A program made the translations under genes and the position numbers. A stretch of 64,000 bases of DNA, taken from Limnomonas spitsbergensis (taxonomy: Eukaryota; Chlorophyta; Chlorophyceae; Chlamydomonadales). The stretch's first letter is position 1; each line of letters opens with the position of its first letter. Shown here piece after piece: positions 49,805 to 61,800 of this stretch. The notes under the pieces are model-generated. The model searched no databases. It was given only the letters and a program-made list of their open reading frames with translations, and was not told the DNA's origin. The stretch is taken from NCBI GenBank assembly GCA_037349105.1, contig JAYJMM010000036.1:248001-312000 (forward strand), read 5' to 3'.

Positions 49805-52800
49805 GCCATCTGGACCCGTTCCGCTGTAGTCAGGTCTGCGTAGCACCCTGCCTCCTTCGCACATCTCAGTTTTGATCAGCTGAAACGCCTGGGCCTGCTC
49901 GGGACCCCACACAAACGGGACCCCCTTGACAAGCAATGCGTTGATGCATGCGGCTTTGCGAGAGAAATCTGGGATGTAGCACCGGTAGAAGTTAAGGAAT
50001 CCCATGACCTCCTGAATGTTCTTGACCGATGCGGGTTCGGGCAGAGCCATGACGGCCGCTATTTTGGCTGCGTGCGGTGTGAGGCCTTGGGCCGAGACGT
50101 TGTGGCCTAGGTACTCCACCGTGGCACACCCAAACAGGGACTTGTCAGGATGCGCTCGCAGTCCTACCGCGTGGAGCATGTCTAGCATGAGCTCGACATG
50201 CCTGATGTGATCTGCAGGTGTGTCACTATACACCAGCAGGTCGTCAATGAAGGCCACACAGAAGGAGCTCAGGCCCGCCCTGGCTATCTCTTCCTCCATC
50301 ATACGCTGGAAGAAGGGAGGCCCGTTGCGCAGTCCAAAGTTCAACTTTGTGTACATCCATAGTTCCGGGCCCATCCAGAAAGCCGTTTTGGGCTGGTCCT
50401 CGACCTTGATCGGGATCTGCATGAATCCTGACCTCAGGTCCACCTTGCTAAATACTTTAGCTGTGCCCAGGTTCTGAAAGATAGTTTCCATCCTGGGGAT
50501 AGCAAACTCCTGCTTGGCCGTGCGGAGGTTCATTCTCCTCATGTCATGCGCAATGCGGTGATCTGACCACTCGCCTGTCTCGGCACACTTCTTGGCCGCT
50601 ACGACCGAGTTGGCTGCAAACTTGATGGGCCCTCCCTGGGGGACCCTGACAATAATGCCTGCCTCTATCATGGGCTGGCACTTCTCTTTGAAAATGGCTG
50701 CTTTAGGGGGTGGCATGTCCCTTGCTTTCTGAAAGCACGAGCTGTGCTCGTCCTCTAGGGCCAGCGTAAACTCACCCTGTGCACCGCAGTAGCCTGGCAG
50801 TTCAAGCATGGAGTAGGCGAACGCCCCCTGACGGTCCCGTAGGCTCTGCTCCAGCTGCTCCTGTTGCTCCCCAGTAAAGTCGGGGTGCTTCCCGAGCAGC
50901 CACCCCTCCTCAGTTTTGACGTACTCGGAGGGTGCGTGCACCACCCCTCCGGGCTGGAACATGTCGATGACTCCCCCTGCCAGCGGCTCCCCTGTTACTG
51001 CCTGTGGCCCTGCGCTGGATGTGCCCTGATCCCAGGTGCTTTGCGGACGGGGGGGCCGAGGGACGGGCATATCCACTGGGGGTCGCAGCCAACCAGGCTC
51101 CAGCTTGGCAGCTGCCTCCCTGCTGCAGACGAATGCTCCTTGTCCGGCAGTGAATCCCCCTCCTCGCACGCCCCTTCCGCTGGCCTGTGCCCCAGGGAGG
51201 CAGGAGAGCAGGAGCCACACCAATGCCAGGTGGCACAGGCAAGCTAGAAGGCCCCTGAACGCTGTGCAGGGAAGGAGACCCTTGCAGGCCGGCTGCTGTC
51301 TGGGGCTGGGCTGTGGTCCTGCAGGGGCTGCCGGTGACGGCGCTGCTGGCGGGCCCCGGTCCTCTGGGCCCTCCCGCCAGGAGAATTCCAGCTCCACCTG
51401 GCTGAACCTGGTGGGCGGCGATGGGCACCCTGTGCTGTTACTGGCGTCTTTTGCCGCTGCTTTCCTGCGTCGTTGGCGCGCGCGGGTCCTGGCGTTCCTT
51501 GCCCTTCGCGCTGCTGCGGCCCTGACCTTGGAGGAGTCCGCTGGTCTGTTTTCGCCCCTGCTGGTGGGGGTCTGATGTCCCTCTGCCGCTGTTGGACCTG
51601 TGCAGCCTGCAGCGGATCTGTAAGCGCCTTCCGGGCTGACAGTCTGGGCTCTGGCGCTGCTGCTGCTCCTGGCTGCGCTGCGCGGCTGTCTGCCCAGCTG
51701 GTGGGGCTGGAGCATCGTCCGCTGGATGGCCTGGTAGTTCCATAGGCTGGTTCTCTCCGGAACCCCCCACTCCACCGGCCAGTTGTCCAATGGTTCGCCT
51801 GCCTCTGGCCACCGCCCCTCGTCATTGGCCTTGATGAGCTCTGCCCCGATGGACAGGATCTGGGCGTACTGGACCGCGTGCATGGACGGCTGTAGGGGCT
51901 GGTCTGCTGTCTCCCTGTACCATTCCCTGAATGGCACTGGGCGCTGCTCCCCCCTTCTAGCCTGGTTGGCCTCGTCCTGCCTTCGCTCCTCGATGGCCTG
52001 CCTTACGTCGGAGATGGTTGCCCTGCTGTGCGCTGCCTTGAACACCACCTCCCTTTCACCTGGCAAGGCTTCCTGCGCGCTGCACCACCATCGCACCCCT
52101 AGCCTGGAGTCCTCCTCCATCTGCCATTGCCTGATGAAACCCAGCGACTGGTTCCTCTCGGGGCATGCCATGGCTAAGTGCCCCTGGTGGAAGCAGATGG
52201 CGCATCTGCCCTCTCGCAGGCGTGGTGCGGGGCAGGCGTGGTAGTCGTGCCCCTTTTTTCCGCAGCGCTCGCACGGCTCGCTGTGGACGGAGTGGTGGCC
52301 CCACGCCGGGGGAACTGCATCGCTGCAGCCGCAGCAGGCCCACACCCCCCGCCGGGTACCTCCTATGCCCGGCTTGTCCATGCAGGTGCCGCATGCCTTG
52401 GCGTGGCACCGACAACAGCGCCTGCTGGGCTGTTCTGTTGGGCTAATGCTTTCTCCGCATCCCAAGCAGCTTGGCAGCCTGGCCTCGGGGGTCATGCAAA
52501 ACTGGCACACTCTGGCTGCCCCTGTCCGCGGTGTTCTCATGCACAGGTCATGCCATGCCATTCCGCATGCGCTGCACCAGATCAAGCGTTCGCCTGCACG
52601 GGCCTGGTCGCACCCTGCGCATGGCTCCCTGCGCTCTTGGCCGGACCCAGAGGATTGGCCTGAGGTCCCGGCGCCGTCTGTGCCTGGGTCCCCCTCCAGC
52701 TCTGGCGGCTGTGCCTCGCTGAGGGCCCTTAATCGGCCGCGGAATGCCTGCCGCAGCTCCTCCGCTGCCTGGTTGCGTCCCTGCAGCCTGGGGTCGGGGC

Positions 52801-55800
52801 TGGGGTCTGGGACCATGCTCAGCCTGTAACGCAGGCTGGCCTCGATGCGGCCGCCCCTGGGCTCTGGGCCTCCCTGGGGGACTGGCCATGGTGCCCCGCC
52901 CTCGAGCCGCTGCCTGTCCCGTTGGGCCACAAACTGTCGTAACTCGTCGTCCCACTGCTCCTTGCTGAGATCTACACTCCTGTGATCGGGCTCCCCCTCG
53001 GCTGCCAAGCGTGGCGCGCCAGGGTCCTCAGGCTCAGGATTGCCGGCCTCGCTGTTGGTGTCGCTGAGCCCCCTGCTCCAGCTGGGTGAGGTGTCAGCCT
53101 GGAATTCCAGGGTTGCTGCAGGCTCTGGCCGCCCTTCTGTGGCTCTGCTCTGCTGGCTGTCCCCTTGCATATGCCCGGCTGACGGTGCAGTATGCTCGCT
53201 GGGCACTGCCACCCTCCCCTCTGGTGGCGCGGTGTGCCCTGCTGTGGCTGCTGGTTCCTCCTCGGAATCTGAGTCCTGTAGGAGCTGCGGCAGTCCTGCC
53301 AAGCTGTTCTCCTCGTCTGACTCGGGCCAATCCACCTCGTAGTTGCCCCCCCTCAGGGAGGTGAAGAAAGAATGCTCCCTGCTGCCTGGCTGCATGTTGA
53401 GGGTAGTTTCGTCGGGGCTGTGAGTGCTGCCTGGGCTGGTCGTCTCCCTGAATGCTCCCCAACGCCCCCGCGGCGTCTCTTGGCGGTCCGCTATGCCCCT
53501 ATCCAGCAGGCCTGTCAGGTCCCTCAAGGCCTCATCGTGATTGCTACCGCTGAACAGGGGGTGGAGCGTGACGGCTCCCCTGGGGTGCCTTTGCCACCAA
53601 AGGCGGACAGTGGCCGCCGGTGCAGACCAGTGGGGCAGCAAGATGGATGGGACGCCGTTGTAGTAGGCCGCCTGTTCCACCCGCATCCACTGCTGTAGGC
53701 AGCTCTGCAGCCTGCCTTGAGCAAAGGCTGAGAGGGTGAGGGCCTGCTCGCCCTGCCATGCGGTGGCGCCCGCTGCTGGCGTGCAGTGCGCTGACACGTG
53801 CGTTGGGCAGTCGGCTCTTTCTTGGGGTGCCCAAAGCTCGTCCACTATCTCGATGTTGTGGACAGCTGCTGACATCTGTCCTGGCAGCAATGTCCTGTTA
53901 AGGGCCATCATCATGATGGTCCACACCGCCGGGTCTGTTCCTCGGAAGGTGGACACCGCGTGCTCCTCTGCCCGTTCTACGGAGGGAAACCGGTCACTCT
54001 GCACCTGGGTAGCTGTCTTGAAGAAGAACCACACGGGCTGGTCATCGCGTGTGGCGTGCATGTGTATCCACGCCCGCGGTGCTGGGTGCGTCCACTGCCC
54101 CTCCAAGTCCTCGTGGTAGTGTGCCACCGCCAGCCGAACCGGGATAGCGACCCTGGCGTCACCTGGCTCGTACCCCCAGGGGACCGCCTGGCCCATGACC
54201 TCTCTGGCGATGTCTTGCCCCCTCTCGACGATCTCGGGGCATTGGCGAGGCGTTCCTGGGTGGAGGATCCCGGCACCGTCGTACCCGCTGTGGTCCCGCA
54301 GTGCCGCCAGGGCGTACGCCTGCCTGGCTGCTGCTTGTGTGGGTACGCAGACGGCTTGGTTGGCCAGGCACGGGTGGCGAGCGAGAGTCATGACGCAGTT
54401 CTCTGCCCATGGTGTCCGCATGAACCCGTCGTGGGCGTGCTGCCACATGCCGTATGCCCGTGCCGCGTCTGGTATCTCTTGGCTGGTCCTGAACTGCTCC
54501 TCTGCTGCGGTAATCCCCTCCTTGACGACGCTGCCCAGGAGTTCGCTGACGCAGTTGGCATAGAGAGGAGTTGGCCACGTGGAGCTCATGAACTCTTCCA
54601 TGGCCGTGCTAGGTCTGATGTGACCTTTAATGGCCGCAGCCAGGAGCCCCGCTGTGACAGCGTCCATGGGAAAGACCAACCTTGCTACTGCCTGCATTGC
54701 TGCCTGTCTGTCAACACAGATGACTTCCCCCCGCGGTACGCACCAATGGTTTTGCAACCTGCACAGGCCGTCCGCGCCCGCTCCGGGAAGGGTGATCATG
54801 GCCGCTGTGGCGGCTACCTCTGGCATGTCTGTTCCTGCCGGGTACCACTGCACGAAGCAATGCCTAGGCCAGGGCTCGCCAGGCCCTGGGCCCGGTGCGT
54901 CGAGGTCCTCTGCGTCTTCTACTGCGCTGAGGTCGCTGTTTCCCCAGTGGTCTGGGTTCTGCGGCTCCTCTGGTTCCCACCACTGCTCTCTTTCGCTGGG
55001 TACTTCCTCCTGCGTCCATGTCCTTTCTGTTGGTCCGTGCTCTGTCCTGCAGCTGCGGTGCCCGCTGCCTGCGGCTGGGGGCCGGCTGGTGACGCCCCCT
55101 GTGGCCCCATGGGCCTGCAGCGTGAAGCTGCTACCGCCTCCTTCCGCGGAAGCTGCCGGCCTTGGGCCTGCGGCGGGGGCCCCTGCCTCCGGGGTACCTG
55201 GGCACAACACGTCGGGGGGGTCGTAAATGTCCTGGGAAAGGTCGTCTGACTCTCCCTCCTGCCCTGAGGCCTCCCCTGATATCTCAGGGTCCTGTCTGTG
55301 GGCGCTGCCCTCTGACTCGCTGTTGCCCTGGTCTTCCCTGGCCCTGAGCGTGACTAGGAAATTTGCGAGCAAGGCGAGCCACCCCTCTTGAGGGGCTGGT
55401 GCTCCCATGCGTCGCAGGTAGTCCAGGAGTTCTAGGGCATGGGCTGTGCTCTTAGGGGCGTCTGCGGGCATGGTCAAGAGGCCATTGGTGGCAATTGCTT
55501 CCACGGCCACCCGCCAATGATGGATTTGCTGGGGCACCTCTCCGTTCCGTGCCTCCGTGGCCATCCCCTCTGGGTCCAACCCTGGCTCAGGCTCACGTCC
55601 TTCATGGAGGCCCCATGGTTGCCTTGCCTGCTCTTCCTGCCTTTCTAGGTATGCGTCATCCCACTCCTGTTCAAACCAGGTGTATGGTTCGTTGAACCCT
55701 GGGTCGTGCCCCCTGGGGGTGGTGGCGAAGCACCCATGGGCCCCTTTGCCCGCCCACCTGGGTCCCTCCGGTGGTCCTGGCAGGAAGTTGGCGGGCGGGG

Positions 55801-58800
55801 CGCCTGCCTGCCTGGCTGCCCATACCTCGAATGACTCGTCCTTGGCTGCCTCGAACAGGTCGCGGAGGTGTTCGCGCTGCTGGCTGCCGCTGGGGGGTTC
55901 CTCCTGCCTGAAGCGACTGTGTCCCGGGTTGTCCTGGGCTGGTGCTCGGCCCTCGCCCCCGCCGCTGGGTCTCCAAGGCTGGGCCTGCGGCTGGTTGCAT
56001 TCGAAGGCTAAGTGGCCGCTACCTCCGCACTTGTAACATGCTTCCTTCTGGGTAGGGGGTGCTCTGCCAGTCCTGCCCCGGGCAGAGTCCTCCAGCGGCG
56101 CCCACCTGACCATCCTGTTCTCCCCTGGCTCCTCGGCTGTCGAACGCCTTCCGGGGCTGTGGGCCTGGCTTTGCCGAATGGGGCTTCTGGCTCTGCCCTG
56201 CGGCCAACGCTCGCCGCGGGGGCTGCGTGGCGCCTCCCCTTCCCAGCGCCTGCCGCTCCCGCCTTCGGGTTCTCTGCTGCCGCGGTTGGGTGGGTTCCCT
56301 GGGGTAACGGGACTGCGGCTGCGGGTTCTTCTGTTCCTGCCTCCGCCGTCTGGGCTGAGGGCCTCCCTGCCCCTGGGCCGCTGGTTGCCACCGCTGGTGC
56401 CCTGCGGGGGTGGAGGTGGCCTTCTGTTTGGTGACCTCGCCCGAGGCTGCTGTGCGCCGTTCCTTCTCTCTGTCAGTTCCCCCGGCCAGCGCCCGTCCTG
56501 GTGCTGCTCGGTGCTTGGAGCCCGCCGCTCCCTGCTGTGGCTACTGCGCCGTGGGCTCCTTTCCCTTGGCTGACGCTCTGCGGCGCTGGCGCTCCTGGGC
56601 GCCCTGCCGCTGTCGGGGTTGCGGCTAGGGCCGCTGCCTGACTCCCTTGCCCGTGGAGAGGGGGTGCGGCTGGCCCTTGCCTTGGGCTGAATTCCCTGCT
56701 TGGGCTGGGCTCTGTTGTCCCGTAGAGACTGCAACAGGTCCTCCGGGTAGTCCCTTAGGCCAGGGTCGTCGAGCTCACTCATGACCTCTTGCACCTCAGT
56801 GGGCTTACCCCTGGGCGTTCCTTCTTGGCCGCCCTGTCCTCCTCCCCTGGCTTCCTTGCCTGGTGCCGCGTCCTGCTGCTGGGGCTCGACAGTTGTGTCT
56901 GCTGCAGGCTGCTGCTGCCTGGCCTCCCTGGCCCCGCTGCAGTCCTCCTGCTGGGCTCCACAGGGGCGCTGGGGGCCCGGCTCGGGGGCTGCCTCTGTGC
57001 CCTTGTACTCCTCCTTGTACCTCCTTTTGAGATCATTCACCTCTATGATCCACTTGGCGCATTCTCCCTTCCACCGTGCCATCTCCCTATCTGAAGCGCC
57101 GTCCGCCATTGCCCGGGCCTGCTCCATTTTGAAGGAATAGATGTCTGCCTCCCTGCTGGCGATTCTCTGCCTGGCTGCGACCCGGATGGCCCTGTTCAGG
57201 ACCTGGACCTGGGTCTCCAGGCTGCTGACGACGTCTGCCCTGGTAGCGTTTCTGTCTGCCTGCAGCTCAGACTCTGAATCAGTGGTTCCTTCATCGCTGT
57301 GGCTGGTGTCCTGAGTGTGCGCAACCGGAGAGCCTGGCTGGCAGCTGCCTCTGCTGTACGTGTCTACTTCCCGGCCCGGCTCGTTCTCCAGGAGCTCCCC
57401 TAGCCTCCGCTCGCATTCCTGGTCCGTATGCGATCTGCGCATGTCGCAATACGCGCAGGGGCCGTCCCTGTTGCGCAGGGCATTCCTGACCTCCTGTCGG
57501 ACTGTGTGCTCCTGCTCCATGGCCAGCCTCGCCTTGTCCCGCGCTGCTACGGGAAGGTCCATGGCTTTGCCGTCCTTGTCCCGCGCTGCTACTGAGGGGC
57601 CCCCGGCTTCGCCGCCCTTGTCTCCGCTGATGGGCCGGCTCCCGGTACCCCTGGTACCGTCCGGATCCGCCGGCGCTGCGTGAGCCTGGGTCCGGGCTAC
57701 TGGGTCTGCCTCTGGCGCTGCAGCAGGGTTGGTTCCCTTTTGCCCTGCTTGCTGGCGCGCTGCCTCAGTACCTGCGCCACGGGCCCCTTTGGCCTTGGCC
57801 GGCTTGGCCCCTTCTGGTGCTGCCGCAGGTGCCTCTGCCGCGGGCAGACGGGTGACACGGTTTGCGGCGACTGTAGTTTGCGTCGCAGGGCCGCCTCCTG
57901 TACCTGTCACCATGGCACATTGTGGGGTTAAGTCTGGGTTCATCTCGCCCCAATCTGCCGGCCACTCTTCAGGCACCCAGGCGGGGTCGTCCAAGCCTGC
58001 CCAGGTTGCCGCGGCCGCCTGGTGGGATCCTGCTGGTGATATCAGTTCTAGCGGCAGGGTGAGCCCGTCGGCTCCTCCTTGAGGGAACAGGGTGAGGCGC
58101 CCTGCGGCTTCTAGGACTCCCCCATACTTGAGGAATTCGGGGTTCCCTACCAGGTGCTCATACGCGTCAGGAGGCGTCTTGACCACCCTGACTGCTGCCT
58201 TCTCCACGATCGCATTCGGGCTTCCATACCCGTACACGACGTAGATGAACAGAATCCCGTACAGGTCTGCTCCTGCATTATCGGTTGTCCTGATCTTTTC
58301 ATCCGTCCTCACCAGCTTGGCCCCCATGGCTACCAGCTGTTCTGCTATGTTGACGGTGATGACATGGCATGAACATGCCGTGTCCATTAGTGCCTTCTGG
58401 GCCACCAGCACCTTCCCTTTCACCATGAGGCCTACGCACTGGCTGTAATCTCGCCTGTCGTTTGTGAAGTATTGTAGCCTCGGGCTGATGGTGATCTTAC
58501 GACCCTGACCTATCCAGCCCGGCTCACCACGGACCGGCGTGACTCCCATGGGCATGGTGGTGTGCGCCAGCGCTGTAAGTCGTTCGTTGATGTAGCCCAC
58601 CTGCGCACGGACATCGCACAGGCCGTCAGCTAGTCGCCTAAGAGCAAGCCTTTTCTCTCCCTTCCTGGAAGGGTGTTCAACAGCCAGTGGCTCCTCCTCC
58701 TCCTCACTGCTAGAGGAGGGTCTAAAGGACCGCGGCCTGGCGTTGTGGGCTGCCTGCTTGTACTCTCCAGGCTTGGGTGCCAGCCCAACCTGCGTCAGGA

Positions 58801-61800
58801 GGGCCACGGACTCGCTGAGCATTTCGGCCACCGTTTGGTGCCACCCATCCGGCTCAGCGAGCTCGGAGGGGCCAGAAAGGTGAGACAGATGAGCGGACTG
58901 CTGGCCATGCCCCGCCTGCCCCTGCGGCTGCCTCTGGGCTGGCCTGCCTCCTTGGTTCCTGTCGTAGGTCCTGTTCACGGGTGGCCCCTGCGGTCTTGGA
59001 GGCGGTGGATACTGCTGTTGAGGCGGCCGTGCCTGCCCCGTGGTGATGTCAGTGGCCAGGGGGGCAGGGCGGCGTTCATCTCTAGCCCTGGGAGTCCTGC
59101 AGTCCCTTGCCAGGTGGTCCAGGCTGCCGCATTGGAAGCAGGCTTTGGGGGCGCCCCCAGCGCTGTGGGTGCTGGTTGTCAAGGCTGTGGCTTGGTCGGC
59201 CCACCTGACGCCCTTGGCCCTGCTTTCCTGCCTGGCAGGCTGGCTGCTGTTCTGGTATGGCGCAACTCCTGGTCCATCCCCTCTGGGCCTGGCTTCCCAC
59301 TGGCTGGGCCGATCTCGCCTGCCGCGCCCCGCCTGTTGCTCCCCCTGGCTCCTCTGCTGATGGTCTCCTGGTCCTTGCCTGGAGTCCATGGCAGCCAGGT
59401 CCCCCAATTCCAGGGCGAACCTCTCCCACAGCAGTACCTGCTGCGTCAGGACCTCTACATGGGCCTCGTCTGTCATGTGCAGGTATCCTGGCACGGTCAT
59501 GATGAACGCTGTCAGCTTCACCCTGACTGCCCCTGGCAGCCCTTCGTAGAACATGTGGGCTACCGAATGCCTCCTGCCGAAGTGGTCCACTGCGTCTCTG
59601 GAGATTTGCAACAGCTCTGCTGTAGACATGACTCGGAAGGCGAATGCCTCCACTGTCTCCTCTGGCTTGACGCCTGGGTCCAAGGTGGTCTTGACCCCGA
59701 GTTTCAGGCCGGTGATTGCTGCCCTCTCATCTGAAGTCGGCTTGCCCACCTCCCTTTGGACCACCCTGATCCACAGGGTTAGCAAGGATACCTCACAGGT
59801 CGGCTCCTCCACTGGGGCTCTCCATGCTTCCCGGATCCGCTCGACCTCCCTGGAAGCTTTGTCTCCTTGCGGTGCTGATCGTATGGCGACCACCAGTGGG
59901 CCCACGCAGGCCGGCTTGGCTGTCCACATGTCCACCAAGGAGCGGACCAACAGGGCCATGGCTGAAGGAGACTGGCAAGACCCTGCAATCTCGCCAGCCA
60001 CCACAGCCAGGGCTGGCGGCTCGTCCGATAAAGCCAGGCGGTTGTGCGAGCCCCAAGAGCTGCAGGCCTGGCAGTATTGCCTGGCTGCGACTGCCCCCGG
60101 GTGGGACATGTCCAGCACTGGCACGTTGCCCTGAATGTTGGGGATCTTGGTGAACCGCGTTCCCCCAGCCAACTGCAGGATCATCTGTTGCTGCAGCCGT
60201 ATGTTTGTCTCCGCCTGCTCTTGGGCTATCCTTTCCCTTCTGCGCCTTGCAGATTCCCTGCTGGAGCCTGGGCCGCGCCCCTCTGTATCCTCCGAGCCTG
60301 ACATGCTGGGGTCCGAGCCAGATCCGCCGCCGCCGTTCCTGGTTGGGCTCTGCCTGCGCCGATCCCGCTGGTCTCTGCGGTCTGCGCTCAGGTGGGATTG
60401 CCTTCTACCGGATGGCCTACTGCCCTCCGAAGGCTGCCTTGCCGGGTCCTGGCTCCTACCCCCTTCTGACTCTGCCTGCCTGCTGGGCTGGTAGCTGCTA
60501 TGCCTGCTGGGCTGCGTTCCACCTGTGTACTCCCTTGCCTCGGAAGCTGACAGGCAGTCGTCCCTGCTGTCCTGTCTTTGCTGGTAGTCTCCCCCCGTGG
60601 GGCCTGCCGGGTTGATTTCCTGAACGACCCTCCTTCCTTGGCTGGGGCCTTGGCTCCTCTCCGGCCTGCCTCGTGCCTGCGCTGCTTGTCCTCGCAGGAA
60701 CTCAGCAATGTGGTCCACCTGGCTTTCTTGGCCGCTGTGCTGATCTACGAAGCGCAACAAGTCGTGAGATTCTTGCCTGCTGGCCCTCCTTGGCGCTGGG
60801 TCCTGCTGGAAGCTGGTTGCCCTGGGCTGTTCGCTGGCCGCTGGGCTGCTGGGTCTGGGTCTGCGCTCTACGTCTAGCCGCTGGTTTCGGAGGCTGGGCT
60901 CACTGCTGGCTTCCAGGCTCTCCCATCTGGCCTGTCGTGCAACAGGAACGGTCCCTTCCGTCTGCTGCTGCCATTGCCCCTCCCTGCGGTCATCTTGCTG
61001 TAGCCTGGATGCCTCGAACCCTTCCCACTCCTCGAGCTCCTCTTGCTCTGATTCGGGCTCCTCCAGATCCCCTGCTGTGCCGTTGCACCACTTGTCGGCA
61101 AAGGCCTTGACAGCCAGAGCCGCCTCTGGCCCTGCTGGTCCTCTGGACACTCTGCGCAGGGCCGCCAGCAGCGTTGCTCGGTCCTGTCCCGTGTGCGGGA
61201 TGCCCATAAGGGCCTTTGTTGCCCATTCCGCCAAGTGGTGGCTTTGGAACTCCTTGATAGCCCGGGCCTGATCGCTGAGGTGGACGAAACACTTGGAGCA
61301 CACCTGCTGCCATAGCCGCCCTGCCCATTGCAGGATGTCTGCCCACCCAATGGGCTGGAGTCCTGGTGGCTCTGCTGCACCCGGCTGGCTTATGCTCCCT
61401 GCGCGTTCTCCCACTGCCGGGCGCCGCTCTCCTGGGATGGGCGTCCACTCTGGATTGCTGAAATATCCGTAAAGGCTATGGGCCTGGCCGCTGTCCTCCT
61501 TTTCCCTGCTGGTGCCCTCTGCCACGGTCTCCTGGCTTGGCCTGTTTGCACTGGCTGGGAACCTGGACTGGGGTGTGCCGTATGTTGACGCCTCTGTTGC
61601 TTCCTCTGCCGGGATACGGGGCGGCCTTGCCTGTTTCACCCTGTGCAGATCTGGCCTGGGCGGGATTCCCGTTGGCGCCTGCATTCTTCCGTGCTGATCT
61701 GGCGGCACTACCTTGGCGTGTGGATCAGCCTGCGGCTGCCATATTCTGGTAGCCTGCATTGTCGTGGCTTGTGTGTCGCTGTATTTCTGCAGCTCCCGTG

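Noticed and set aside
54040..54090. Tyrosine-recombinase HxxR motif (HATR)
   Set aside because: The upstream Arg box and a suitably placed C-terminal Tyr are not seen, so the tetrapeptide is probably chance.
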